Below are positions 1-9,065 of a stretch of DNA of 23,893 bases, piece by piece. Position 1 is the stretch's first letter; each line of letters begins with the position of its first letter. Both the position numbers and the translations under genes were made by a program. The DNA is from a virus. The notes under the pieces were generated by a model that made no database searches, was not told the origin of the DNA, and was given only the letters and a program-made list of their open reading frames with translations. The stretch lies in the IMG/VR virus record IMGVR_UViG_3300032053_000520, positions 1 through 23,893 of that record; one strand, written 5' to 3'.

Positions 1-2
1 CG

Positions 3-848
3 TTTAAATCTGATGCTGAAAAACAAGACATCTTACGTCGAAAAGTTGTTCCTATGGGACGAGCTTCACGTGAATCATTGTCTGTGTTTGTGCCATTGCA
101 CAAGATGCTTATTGAACACATGATCTGTAGTGATAGCGATGTGTACTACGGGTATGAAAAACGCAATGAATGGTTTTTAGCTGATAGTGAGAATTTTTTT
201 CTCTATGATTTCTGTGTTCCAAAGCTCAAACTGATCATTGAGTACCAAGGGAAAGTGTGGCACCCAGATCATAGACTTGATGATAAAAAGTTATCATTGT
301 GGAAAAATCCACACGGAGTCACAGCATTGTCTGTGAAGACGAATGATGACAAAAAACGTGCATTTGCTGAACGTCATGGGTACCGCGTTGTGTATCTTTG
401 GGGAACTGATGATGCGTCAATCAACATGCGAACAGCATTTGACGCTATTACGCTAGCGGTGAATAATTCTACGTTGACAGTTCCAATTTCAAGCGTTAAT
501 AAATTGATGAATTGTTCATCTGTGTCAGTGTCTTCACCAGTTGGATTCAGCAACGTCACAGAATTTTACGTCAAGAACGATAAATCACTGTATGATATGC
601 TGTTGATCGATGGCCGTCGCTTACGATGTTCTGATGATCACTATGTTCGTTTATCAACCGGTCAATGGGCGTCTATTCATGATCTTGTCGCAGCACGGGA
701 TATCACATATAGTTCGATCATGATTAATACTGACATGGGTCCTCGTCAGGTATTGTCAGTAACGTATGTAGGTGTTGGAACGGTGAATGATATGACCGTT
801 GAACACCCAGAACATAGCTACTATGCGAATGGAATTGTTAGTCATAAT
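3..848 (+). mobile_element. Intein in PhoH P-loop with Vsr-like (EDxHD-type) homing endonuclease domain, 5' truncated by window
   Basis: The C-terminal splicing blocks are clear: a block F-like D-M-T-V-E-H-P-E-H-S-Y-Y-A-N-G run ends in S-H-N, and the next residue is Thr (849-851), a legal +1 nucleophile. Upstream, R-C-S-D-D-H (about 624-641) looks like the block B histidine motif. Before that, around 198-420, lies an endonuclease domain: F-L-Y-D-F, then L-I-I-E-Y-Q-G-K-V-W-H, then D-D-K-K-R-A-F-A-E-R-H-G-Y-R-V-V-Y-L-W. This matches the Vsr-fold homing nucleases (EDxHD group, as in I-Bth0305I and the phage split-intein endonucleases). The endonuclease therefore sits before block B rather than in the usual place after it. 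The intein N-terminus with its block A Cys/Ser is outside the window. Intein assignment is firm; the nuclease subfamily is from motif memory. Confidence 0.9.
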
Positions 849-1454
849 ACCGGCAAGACGCTCTTGGCAATCGGCGCCGCACTTGAACAATTGAATGGAT
901 TGGGAAATCCTTCTCGAGCAAGGTATGACAAGCTAATTGTCACAAGACCTGTTCAACCCGTAGGAAAAGACATTGGGTTTCTTCCTGGAACGCTTGAAGA
1001 AAAGATGGAACCTTGGATTGCTCCGATTCGAGATAACATCAATTTCTTGATGGGAAGCAAGAAGGGCTCTGCACGCCGCAAACCCAATGATCCCAACAAA
1101 CAGCGTGTTGGTGACGAGTATTATCTTTCAATCATGCAAGACAAAGGTTTGATTGAGATTGAAGCGATTACGTTCATTCGAGGTCGTTCAATCCCAAATG
1201 CATTCATCATCATTGATGAAGCACAGAACCTTTCAATGCATGAATTGAAGACTATCATCACTCGAGTGGGAGATGGAACAAAGATTGTTCTGACGGGAGA
1301 CATCGAACAGATCGATAACATTCATGTTGATCAATTCACAAATGGCCTCACATATGCAGTTGAAAGGTTTAAAGACTATTCAATTGCCGGTCACGTTACA
1401 CTCGTGAAAGGCGAAAGATCGGCCCTCGCGACGCTAGCATCACAAATTCTCTAA
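3..1454 (+). CDS. phoH: PhoH-like ATPase interrupted by an intein (5' end outside window)
   Basis: The reading frame is open from the first bases, so the ATG at 54 is internal to the intein, not a true start. Codons up to 848 belong to an intein (listed separately); the PhoH ATPase resumes at 849 with T-G-K-T, the end of the Walker A P-loop. Walker B is I-I-I-D-E-A-Q-N with the Asp at 1215-1217, followed by L-T-G-D near 1294, a typical PhoH pattern. The segment VTRPVQPVGKDIGFLPGTLE is strongly PhoH-like. The family comprises P-loop NTPases with an RNA-helicase-like core; phage copies are common in marine viruses, but their role in infection is not settled. Ser/Gly and first half of the P-loop lie upstream of the window. 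After splicing, the C-extein would contribute 201 residues. High confidence in family; function in the phage is unknown. Confidence 0.93.
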   Translation, partial: FKSDAEKQDILRRKVVPMGRASRESLSVFVPLHKMLIEHMICSDSDVYYGYEKRNEWFLADSENFFLYDFCVPKLKLIIEYQGKVWHPDHRLDDKKLSLWKNPHGVTALSVKTNDDKKRAFAERHGYRVVYLWGTDDASINMRTAFDAITLAVNNSTLTVPISSVNKLMNCSSVSVSSPVGFSNVTEFYVKNDKSLYDMLLIDGRRLRCSDDHYVRLSTGQWASIHDLVAARDITYSSIMINTDMGPRQVLSVTYVGVGTVNDMTVEHPEHSYYANGIVSHNTGKTLLAIGAALEQLNGLGNPSRARYDKLIVTRPVQPVGKDIGFLPGTLEEKMEPWIAPIRDNINFLMGSKKGSARRKPNDPNKQRVGDEYYLSIMQDKGLIEIEAITFIRGRSIPNAFIIIDEAQNLSMHELKTIITRVGDGTKIVLTGDIEQIDNIHVDQFTNGLTYAVERFKDYSIAGHVTLVKGERSALATLASQIL

Positions 1455-1466
1455 TATGAAATTTAA

Positions 1467-1562
1467 GGTTGTAAAGGTCGTATCCCGTGGAACAAAGGTA
1501 TGAAAAAATCTCAAGTTGATGAATCTGAACAACTTGCCACGCTCGCTTTAAAGATTCTTTGA
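1467..1562 (+). pseudogene. Remnant: NUMOD3-like endonuclease fragment joined to a second phoH-like tail
   Basis: This stretch is in the same frame as phoH, just after its stop and a second stop at 1464. It reads G-C-K-G-R-I-P-W-N-K-G-M-K-K-S, a good match to the NUMOD3 DNA-binding motif of phage GIY-YIG and HNH endonucleases, then continues D-E-S-E-Q-L-A-T-L-A-L-K-I-L and stops at 1560-1562. The last 14 residues match the real PhoH end (G-E-R-S-A-L-A-T-L-A-S-Q-I-L) at 9 positions, while the codons differ synonymously. An ATG at 1500 could express a 20-residue peptide, but there is no ribosome site. I read it as the scar of a homing endonuclease event at the phoH 3' end. The match is short, so the reading is tentative. 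Confidence 0.55.
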
Positions 1563-1592
1563 AGAAGAGTTGGACAGTCCTTACCGTTCTGC

Positions 1593-1602
1593 TGTATATT
1601 TG
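1593..1602 (+). promoter_or_regulatory. Candidate promoter -10 element (TG-TATATTTG)
   Basis: TGTATATTTG lies 9-18 bases before the ATG at 1611, where no Shine-Dalgarno sequence is present. A closely similar block (ACCGTTC, a short spacer, then TGTATA-TT) precedes the gene at 16676. If this is a -10 box, the transcript would be almost leaderless. It is a candidate only; no -35 box is obvious. Confidence 0.3.
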
Positions 1603-1610
1603 TCAATGCA

Positions 1611-2618
1611 ATGTCAGGACTACTCGATTCGAAAGCGCGCATCCTCGATAGCATCATAACGTTTGAAGGACGTAAGCAGATCTCAACAGGTCAGCTAAAG
1701 ATTGAGTACGTTTCATTCTCTGATGGCGCAACATTCTATAAGGCAGACATCGCTAGTGGTTCATCTGATGCCACAAGAAGACTATTTCTAGAAGCATGTA
1801 ACCTACCGCAGGATGAAATAACATTTGAAGCAGACGATTCTGGCAGGTTGCAATCGTTCAAGAATGACAGTGCATTACAGTTACAAGCTGGTCAGTTGAT
1901 CAGTTTTTCATTTACACCTCAAACAAAGGCCGTGATCACAGGATCGTCAGAAGGATTTACAACGCTTCGTGGACCACAATTTGCGTCACAAATTGAGGGA
2001 ATCTTGACGTCATCAATTGATAACTTCCAGAAACTCCAATTGATCGGAACACGTGACAAGATTTTTGATGATGAAGGATTCGCTATTGGAAATCCTAACA
2101 TTGAATTCGTTATTCACAATGATCGTCCAATAGCAAATCCAAACCAATGGGTCGCAAATGTGAATCATCTTGAAAGTTTATTCAGTGATCCTCGGTTGTC
2201 ACGATTGCCAAATTTCTATTACATGCCACCTGTGAATAAAGTCAATGATAAATCTATCGACAAAAGTGACAGTCGAAATTTGTCGATTCAACAGCTTGGC
2301 AATTTTCCGCCATGGGGCAAGACACATGTTGAACCACTTACATACGATCAGATCAAAGGAGAACTTGATTTGTATGAAAAGCAAGGTTACATGAAGACAG
2401 TTTCATTCGAACCAACGTCAAGGAAAAACTCTATTATTGCACAGTTCTTTGAGACGTCTTACGACACTGTTCGAAAACTTGATGTCATTGATTTTGGTAT
2501 GATTCAGAATTCAGACAGTCGCCAACCCGTGTCGCAGTTGTTCTTTGTTGGCAAAGTAATTGTTGATGATAACGACACTCATACTTTCATCCATTTGTTT
2601 ACGATGCTTTTCGAGTGA
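1611..2618 (+). CDS. Virion structural protein (tail/neck type), 335 aa
   Basis: The product is 335 residues, soluble, with no membrane segment or signal peptide. The N-terminus, L-L-D-S-K-A-R-I-L-D-S-I-I-T followed by G-R-K-Q, is a module repeated in diverged form at the start of the protein encoded at 11856 (F-L-D-x5-I-L-D-A-V-L-T then G-R-Q-F). Proteins opening this way are familiar from uncultured marine phage genomes, next to tail and baseplate genes, but I know of no assigned role. The gene is followed 6 bases later by the next structural gene, so the two are probably co-transcribed. No ribosome-binding site precedes the ATG. Structural assignment rests on context and on the shared module. 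Confidence 0.7.
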   Translation: MSGLLDSKARILDSIITFEGRKQISTGQLKIEYVSFSDGATFYKADIASGSSDATRRLFLEACNLPQDEITFEADDSGRLQSFKNDSALQLQAGQLISFSFTPQTKAVITGSSEGFTTLRGPQFASQIEGILTSSIDNFQKLQLIGTRDKIFDDEGFAIGNPNIEFVIHNDRPIANPNQWVANVNHLESLFSDPRLSRLPNFYYMPPVNKVNDKSIDKSDSRNLSIQQLGNFPPWGKTHVEPLTYDQIKGELDLYEKQGYMKTVSFEPTSRKNSIIAQFFETSYDTVRKLDVIDFGMIQNSDSRQPVSQLFFVGKVIVDDNDTHTFIHLFTMLFE

Positions 2619-2624
2619 TAATCA

Positions 2625-5081
2625 ATGTATTTTAATACCGAACGAAAACAAAATCTTCTACGCATTGATGACACATATGCTCATTTGGATGATATCCTTG
2701 CGAACAATGACATGATGTTTGATTTTACGTATTCTGTTTCACAGACACAGGTCATTCAGAGAAAGGCTCTCACTGTCAATGTGAGTGTTTTTACGAGAAC
2801 AGTCACGCCACCATCGATCATGGGAACTAGCGCGACAGGAAAAATAGACACTCGTGGGCTCATACACGCCGTGTTGTCAGCAATGTCCGACACCAAGAGC
2901 GCGATCAAAAACCAAGAAGATTACGTAGTTGCTCGAAAGACGAGCGACATCACTGCAAAAATAAATAACGAAATTGTCGGAAAGCTTGTCGCTGGTGTCC
3001 CAGCGTCAAAGATTCAACCGATGTATAAGAGTTCACTCAAACTCGTTTCAGCGGGTCGATTGAAAAAAGACAATGACACAAAGCCTGTCCTTCACATGTT
3101 GGCACATCCGACGTTGACTGACACGTATAGCGTTGTTTCAGCATCAATCGTAGAAGATACTCGAAAATTGATGTTTGACATGACGACAAGACAAGGTGTC
3201 GATCCTTCATCGATCGTAGGAATGACGCACAGAAGTGTTCCAGCATCAGATTCATTTGCTGGAACACTACGTCCAACGAAGTCAACTGAAGTCATGCTCA
3301 GCCCTATGTCAAGGCTTTTGAATTCACGAATTATCGATGCTTCGAGCATTGACAAAGAACAGACAAATGTCGATGTCGTTGATGAACAACTTATGCACGT
3401 TGTTGTGACTGAACCGATTGATAACATCGACATGAATGTCAAACTCTTGATTCCATTTTCAAAGAAAACGTTGTCGTCAAAAGATCCGACGAGTGTCTTC
3501 GTAAAATTTGAATTGATCGATTCTCAGACACTCGCTGCAATTGACACTGTGATCAAACCACTCGACGTCATGAATCATGTGAAAATGTTTCATACCCCTG
3601 TGAAACCCCCAATTGTCAAGTTGACGAAGGGTGAAATATCGACCCATGCGAATCTCGAAATAAAACAAGTCGACCCAGGTGCCACCGCGGTAGATGTGTA
3701 CAAAAGGACGATCTCTCGAGTTTCACCCGAACAAGATTCTTACTCTCTTATTGGAACATACGATGTAAAAGCAAATGAACAGTCACTGTTAGTTCAAGTT
3801 GATGTTTCGAAAAATTCAACGTTATTGTATCGTGTCGTTCCTGTAGGCCATGGTGTCCAGGGATTTGAATACACGAACGTCATTTCAACGGCTGAACGAT
3901 ATTCTCCGATCAAATCTATAGCTGTTTCTGCGTCTGCAACTGATACTGGCATTACGATTGAGGCCACAAACATTCCAACGTCTGCGTGTGCAATTCAATT
4001 TGTTGGTAGAAATTTGACAATAAATGAAAATGACTATCACAACGTGAGTGAACCAATGACAATAGATGATGCTATCAGACAAGCGGATCATGTGACATTT
4101 GTCGATAGTAATGCACGTTCAGGCTACATTTTTGAGTATGTAGTTCGATTGTTCTATTTGTCAGGAACAACCGAGATCTCAGGAAACTCTGTGATCGAAT
4201 TTGTCCAACCAAGACAAGGAAAAGTCGACACTCGAATCACTGACCTTGTCGTCAGCCACGACACAGAACCTAATGTGACATTTAGCATAAGTACACAAAC
4301 AGTCGATTCAAACATTGACGTTGTCAAAATGTTGCTCGAGAAACAGAACATGCTTGATCACTTTAAAGATGATGTGACACGAGAACGTGAGTTCTTGAAG
4401 AGCTTGATTGCTCATAGCATTCATCGTGTTGATTTGACATTTGGCACCCGCGAAGATTTTGGTGTCATCACAGGTGACAAGTTTTCCGACAGTGACCTGA
4501 GAAAAACCAACGCAGTTCAACCATTAAGGTATGGACATAAATATAGATATGAAATCTCAGCACTCTTGAGGGCCCCCGAGACCATGTTTGAGACGCTTCG
4601 AAAGGTCAGGACTGACCCAACCACCAAGAAATTGTACGAGTTCAATCCGGCAAAATTTTTGCATCCGCTTGCACTATCCCGAGGAATAATTGTCACGCCC
4701 ATGGGACTAAAGACGCGGTATGCAAAGACGTCGATGGAACACGGATTTGTTGGAACGACAGAATTCATTGATGTCTCATTTGACGCTTCTCTTGCCCATG
4801 TTGTTGATGCAACTGCAAGCAAGTTTGACAGGTCTTTGAATATCATCACTTGGAAAATGCAAGGTTCGACTGACATAGTTGATCATTTTTTGATCATGAA
4901 AGATGTTCACAACGTCAGGACGCTCGTTGGAAAAGTTCATTCAGAATTTCAACATGGAAATTGTCAATTTTTACACAGAGTTTCAGCTCGAGATGCAGGT
5001 CCAATCACGTATGTGATCGTTCCAATTTTCAATGACTATCGTACTGGCAAATCTGTTAACACGAACGTTGTCATCATATGA
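2625..5081 (+). CDS. Large virion protein with fibronectin-III-like segments, 818 aa
   Basis: This 818-residue product is rich in Val, Thr, Ser and Asp, as is usual for beta-sandwich virion proteins. Residues about 329-525 contain two immunoglobulin/FnIII-like segments: strand patterns such as V-D-V-Y-K-R-T then S-L-I-G-T-Y, and L-L-Y-R-V-V-P-V-G, fit the B-C and F-G strands of FnIII. A third such segment is at the C-terminus (about 710-818: W-K-M-Q-G-S-T-D-I-V-D-H-F-L-I-M-K, then F-L-H-R-V-S-A-R-D). Phage FnIII domains are usually on exposed tail, baseplate or fibre proteins and may aid surface attachment. The stop codon overlaps the next start (ATGA at 5078-5081), which indicates translational coupling. 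Exact virion location cannot be told from sequence. Confidence 0.72.
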   Translation: MYFNTERKQNLLRIDDTYAHLDDILANNDMMFDFTYSVSQTQVIQRKALTVNVSVFTRTVTPPSIMGTSATGKIDTRGLIHAVLSAMSDTKSAIKNQEDYVVARKTSDITAKINNEIVGKLVAGVPASKIQPMYKSSLKLVSAGRLKKDNDTKPVLHMLAHPTLTDTYSVVSASIVEDTRKLMFDMTTRQGVDPSSIVGMTHRSVPASDSFAGTLRPTKSTEVMLSPMSRLLNSRIIDASSIDKEQTNVDVVDEQLMHVVVTEPIDNIDMNVKLLIPFSKKTLSSKDPTSVFVKFELIDSQTLAAIDTVIKPLDVMNHVKMFHTPVKPPIVKLTKGEISTHANLEIKQVDPGATAVDVYKRTISRVSPEQDSYSLIGTYDVKANEQSLLVQVDVSKNSTLLYRVVPVGHGVQGFEYTNVISTAERYSPIKSIAVSASATDTGITIEATNIPTSACAIQFVGRNLTINENDYHNVSEPMTIDDAIRQADHVTFVDSNARSGYIFEYVVRLFYLSGTTEISGNSVIEFVQPRQGKVDTRITDLVVSHDTEPNVTFSISTQTVDSNIDVVKMLLEKQNMLDHFKDDVTREREFLKSLIAHSIHRVDLTFGTREDFGVITGDKFSDSDLRKTNAVQPLRYGHKYRYEISALLRAPETMFETLRKVRTDPTTKKLYEFNPAKFLHPLALSRGIIVTPMGLKTRYAKTSMEHGFVGTTEFIDVSFDASLAHVVDATASKFDRSLNIITWKMQGSTDIVDHFLIMKDVHNVRTLVGKVHSEFQHGNCQFLHRVSARDAGPITYVIVPIFNDYRTGKSVNTNVVII

Positions 5082-8000
5082 TCAAAACACTAACAAAGAC
5101 TGGCAAAACTAAGGCAAAGATGGGAAGTGTTGAGACACAATCTCTTCCTTCATCTGCACTTGTTTCAACATCGGGCGTTAGAGAATCAACAGCACTTGCT
5201 GCATCGTCAAAGGGGCCCTTGCCGTCGTATGAAATGTCAACACCACCAGGAACCACTGCTGTCATGCATACGTCTGACTCCTCAACGTATATGGTCTCTC
5301 CTAGTCTATCAATCATTGCAACAAAACTAGCGACTGATCCCACGTTTAGTATGCCGATAACTGGTGATGGAATCAGTCGAATTCTTCCAAGTTACACTAC
5401 TCGCATTGACTTGGGACAGTTTGGTCCAAAATCATCTGATGATATGTCAGTCACAACAAAGAAGATGTTGCCGTATGAGCAACTGACTGGGATATCTCAA
5501 GAGCGCCCGCAGATTGTCATGATGACAAATTTCAAACCACTTTATGACTTTGATCAGCGTGCTGCTTCTCAAGGTCGTGGAAGTGATATGGATTCAGCCA
5601 AACGGTATTTGAATTACATGACAGATGCAGGAATGTTTTTTGAGGCTCAAATGCATCTAAGAAGCCTTCGTCAATATGATGTAAAGGGTGTCATAGGAAC
5701 GCTCAAGGCACAATATCCACACCTTGCTCAACAATTCACTTCAAGGCGATCTGATTTTGCAAAAACGTTGGATGAGTTGAATACTTCTGTGAACTTTTTG
5801 TGGAGCCTTGTTAACACGACTGAAAAGACGAAGAGCCAACTTGACATACGTAGTGATGTACACATTGTAGATCCGACAGAAGTGATAAGAGATCACGTTA
5901 CACATTTCACGCCTGTTCGTTCTGAGGCGTTATTAGAGAATCTTACTACGACGATAGCTTCAACGTTGCCAACGTCATATACGATCGTTGACGTCATGAC
6001 GCAATTGGGATACACGGCAGAAAATGTTCGCCAAACGTATTCATCAACAAAATTGTGGATGCAAATGTTGCTTGAATTGAAGGAAGTCTTACGTACACAC
6101 TCACTGTCATTGATCGATATTGATCCTTCGAATCAAAGGAATGACACGAGTTCAATAAACTTGACGAAGAACACCGCAAAAAAGTTTGAGTTTAGCAATT
6201 TCTTGCCGACACTCCCAACAATTGACAAGTTGCGAAATGCAAAACCAGGAACAATTCCTGCAATCATTCAATCAATCACTGAGTCGTACAATTCAATCTA
6301 TGAAGATGTGCATCTCAAGTCAGATGAGATGAAAATTGCCGCATTAACAAACACGATTTCACGTGAATTCAGATATTCAAAGGGACTTGCAAGCGAAGAA
6401 CTAAAGAGAGTCTTGCTAGATTACTATGGTTACACCACTCAAGAGCGTGGAAATCCACTTGTTTTGGACTTCATTGTTGGTCGTTTTGGTGCGAATATTT
6501 CTGACATTCCAACGCTAAAAACAAATTCTCTTGTTAGTGTTGCACAACAACAGCCTGCGACAAACGTTGCAGTGTTGACGTTTGAATCAAAATATCTTGA
6601 GGGCGACACGGGAACGTTGACACCGGGCAGCACATATTATGTTGATTCAGCATTGATGACAGACGGTAAGAAGTTTGACACGACCAAGATGGAAGATCTC
6701 GCAAACCTTCTTGACAATACACACAACCAATTTAGCATCGTCGTAGATGCAATGAATTTGTTATCAGCTGACACAGTCGATGTGACGAATATTGCAGCTA
6801 GCAAATTTGTTCAAACATTGAGTAATCCTCGAACGTTGTTCTCTGAACTTTGGAAACAGTTTGTCACAACGACTGGAAATCCACTGCCATTGACTCGTGA
6901 TGATAGGTTGACGCCTGTATTTTCTGCTGCAAAATCAGATCCAAAACTACGTGCTACACTCATGCTGTATCTTGTTAGTCGAATGACGCGAGCATATGAT
7001 CCTAGCCTATTATTCTTTGGGTCGGATATAACAGAAGACAACACTCCTACGACAACAGCGTTGATCGACCAGATCATGAAGATCTTAGATGCTCAACCAT
7101 TGTCGACCGTCACGAGCACTGTAGCTGTAAAGAAGACAAAAACAAAGTTCGGTGATGCGTCTAGTTCTGGCGTTGTGTCGTCTTCTTCAAATATTGTGAC
7201 CCGCGAAGCGATAAGGGCATCACTAAAGTCGGGAACAAAACTCGTAACTACAATTCAGACACTCATGTCAAAGATGCTATCTGCGTTCCAGAAAGACAAT
7301 GCCGCAATAAATGTAGACGTAACGCGTTTTGGTGGCCACCTCGACACGGTCGTCATGATGGCATTTTTTGATCTGATCGTTTCAATGGTGAGCAAGTATG
7401 GAAATCAGGAATTTGTAGGTCATCAAGTTGATAAGGGAGTTGCAACGTTCACACTCAAATACACTGCTACGAATAACACGAATTCTATACATGAGATTGA
7501 CGGTCGATTGTTGCGTGAAATAACGTTGGCACAACACATCGTGTATAGCGTTTTGAACACTTCTCGCAAGCTTACAAACGTTGTTGGAAATGTTGTGAAC
7601 ATTCTAAAGAGTACCTCAACGGTCAAACAACTCAATGCTATTTCGTCATTGTTTGACGATCCAAATCTGATCCAAATGTTGTTCTCTGAACAACAGATCA
7701 TGATGCTTGCGTCTGCAGTCGCAGACTTACAACATGCTCTTACGACAGATTCTTCAGCAGGGACAGCACAAGGTGATATTGATGGAAGTGGAAAATTTGA
7801 CGCTGATGATGAAGTGAAGGCACTTGATGACTCAATTGTTACACCACAATTGCGTGATGCGTTGCTTGGACATGTTTCAACTGCTGAATTTGCTACAACG
7901 AAGGCATACAACAAAAAGATTCTTACTGTCGGAATTCCACTAGGTTTTGCGCGCCATCTCAAACAAAAGATAGATGTCAAGAAGCTTCAACGCTCGTCAT

Positions 8001-9064
8001 TTGACAACAAACAAAATGACATGATCAAAATTAATGTCTACAAAGTCAACCTACAGAATCAAGACATCATCTATAAGCCACAGAAATTCCTGTTCGAATT
8101 ATCACGATTTCCCGTGAGGAACAATGATTACATCAGGCCAGTCGACACGAATCAACCAGGCGGAATTTCGATAGATGACATCATGAACGCAATTCCAACA
8201 AGGGACGCATCAAAGTCATTCGGAGATGGAGCAAATGTTCAGTATCGTGTTGCATATGGAAATGCATCACACACACCTTTTGATGATAATTCATACTCAT
8301 TTCTAACACAAGATGATCGTGAAGAACTTCTTCGAAATCACATCAACAGTTACCTTTGGGAAGTGTACATCAAGATCATGACCGGGATCAGTACCGCTGA
8401 TCATAATTTTGATCTCGTTGAACCATCACGGTCAGTTGACCAGGATTTTATCAAGACGATGGTCGAACATGTAGTTCACCGAGCTGCAGCACTGACATTT
8501 TCAATGGCAAAATCAACGTCTTCACCCCCTCCCGCTGGCATCTTGTTTGCTGGGACGAGCAAAAAATCAAAATTTGGATCGACCCCACCCGATTTTTTAG
8601 TGGTGGGACCCATTGCTTCACGAGCACAGAAACCTGCGACAACGTTGACAACATCACTGTCAACAATGTCTCCAAAACAAACACCATTGTTGCTACACAC
8701 TCTTACGACTGTAAGCAACTTTGCAAACATGATGACACCGCTTGCATCGGGATTGATCCTTTCAAAGAGATTGATCCAACCGAAACAATTTGATAGAGTG
8801 TTCAATATCGTGGTAGATCCTGATGATTTTGAAATCGATTACGTACGCACGGTCGCGACGCCGTATGGAAAACAAGCATTAGAACTCATGATCATGAAGG
8901 GTGACATAGTCGCTGCAACAAATCAAACGCCTTCACAGTTCTCATTTGCGAGCGCAAACCAAGGCAACGAGTTCAAGGGCCATGACCGTGACAAGGGTGA
9001 GGGTGACTTGATCTTTGAGAAGTATATCGTGAACGTTGAAACGTTTGGAGAAGAGGAAGTTTAA
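5078..9064 (+). CDS. Very large virion protein with EF-hand/dockerin-like calcium loop, 1328 aa
   Basis: The longest gene in the window starts at the ATG that overlaps the stop of its upstream neighbour. The first 100 residues are Ser/Thr/Pro-rich and probably flexible; the centre is mostly helical (many L-x-x-L repeats), unlike the beta-rich neighbours. Residues 900-911 form a calcium-loop pattern, D-I-D-G-S-G-K-F-D-A-D-D, with acidic or polar residues at loop positions 1, 3, 5, 9 and 12, as in EF-hands and dockerin repeats; only one copy was seen, although dockerins have two. A second Ser/Pro-rich linker is near residues 1145-1200. No enzymatic motif was recognised. Position between structural genes and size suggest a baseplate, tail or fibre-associated component. 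Identity is otherwise unknown. Confidence 0.72.
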   Translation: MIKTLTKTGKTKAKMGSVETQSLPSSALVSTSGVRESTALAASSKGPLPSYEMSTPPGTTAVMHTSDSSTYMVSPSLSIIATKLATDPTFSMPITGDGISRILPSYTTRIDLGQFGPKSSDDMSVTTKKMLPYEQLTGISQERPQIVMMTNFKPLYDFDQRAASQGRGSDMDSAKRYLNYMTDAGMFFEAQMHLRSLRQYDVKGVIGTLKAQYPHLAQQFTSRRSDFAKTLDELNTSVNFLWSLVNTTEKTKSQLDIRSDVHIVDPTEVIRDHVTHFTPVRSEALLENLTTTIASTLPTSYTIVDVMTQLGYTAENVRQTYSSTKLWMQMLLELKEVLRTHSLSLIDIDPSNQRNDTSSINLTKNTAKKFEFSNFLPTLPTIDKLRNAKPGTIPAIIQSITESYNSIYEDVHLKSDEMKIAALTNTISREFRYSKGLASEELKRVLLDYYGYTTQERGNPLVLDFIVGRFGANISDIPTLKTNSLVSVAQQQPATNVAVLTFESKYLEGDTGTLTPGSTYYVDSALMTDGKKFDTTKMEDLANLLDNTHNQFSIVVDAMNLLSADTVDVTNIAASKFVQTLSNPRTLFSELWKQFVTTTGNPLPLTRDDRLTPVFSAAKSDPKLRATLMLYLVSRMTRAYDPSLLFFGSDITEDNTPTTTALIDQIMKILDAQPLSTVTSTVAVKKTKTKFGDASSSGVVSSSSNIVTREAIRASLKSGTKLVTTIQTLMSKMLSAFQKDNAAINVDVTRFGGHLDTVVMMAFFDLIVSMVSKYGNQEFVGHQVDKGVATFTLKYTATNNTNSIHEIDGRLLREITLAQHIVYSVLNTSRKLTNVVGNVVNILKSTSTVKQLNAISSLFDDPNLIQMLFSEQQIMMLASAVADLQHALTTDSSAGTAQGDIDGSGKFDADDEVKALDDSIVTPQLRDALLGHVSTAEFATTKAYNKKILTVGIPLGFARHLKQKIDVKKLQRSSFDNKQNDMIKINVYKVNLQNQDIIYKPQKFLFELSRFPVRNNDYIRPVDTNQPGGISIDDIMNAIPTRDASKSFGDGANVQYRVAYGNASHTPFDDNSYSFLTQDDREELLRNHINSYLWEVYIKIMTGISTADHNFDLVEPSRSVDQDFIKTMVEHVVHRAAALTFSMAKSTSSPPPAGILFAGTSKKSKFGSTPPDFLVVGPIASRAQKPATTLTTSLSTMSPKQTPLLLHTLTTVSNFANMMTPLASGLILSKRLIQPKQFDRVFNIVVDPDDFEIDYVRTVATPYGKQALELMIMKGDIVAATNQTPSQFSFASANQGNEFKGHDRDKGEGDLIFEKYIVNVETFGEEEV

Positions 9065-9065
9065 C

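Noticed and set aside
54-1454. ATG at 54 as the start of the PhoH gene
   Set aside because: The frame is open upstream to the window edge and the ATG lies within the intein's endonuclease region, so it is internal.
1456-1503. 15-codon frame starting at ATG 1456 as a small gene
   Set aside because: It is very short, lacks a ribosome site and overlaps the better-explained NUMOD3/phoH-tail remnant in another frame.
7423-7980. 185-aa reading frame on the minus strand
   Set aside because: It lies inside the 1328-aa virion gene, has no recognisable motifs and looks like a codon-bias shadow.
9036-9065. TTG 9036 as start of the FnIII-like gene
   Set aside because: GTG 9066 has a GAGGAAG site at good spacing and avoids overlap with the previous gene.
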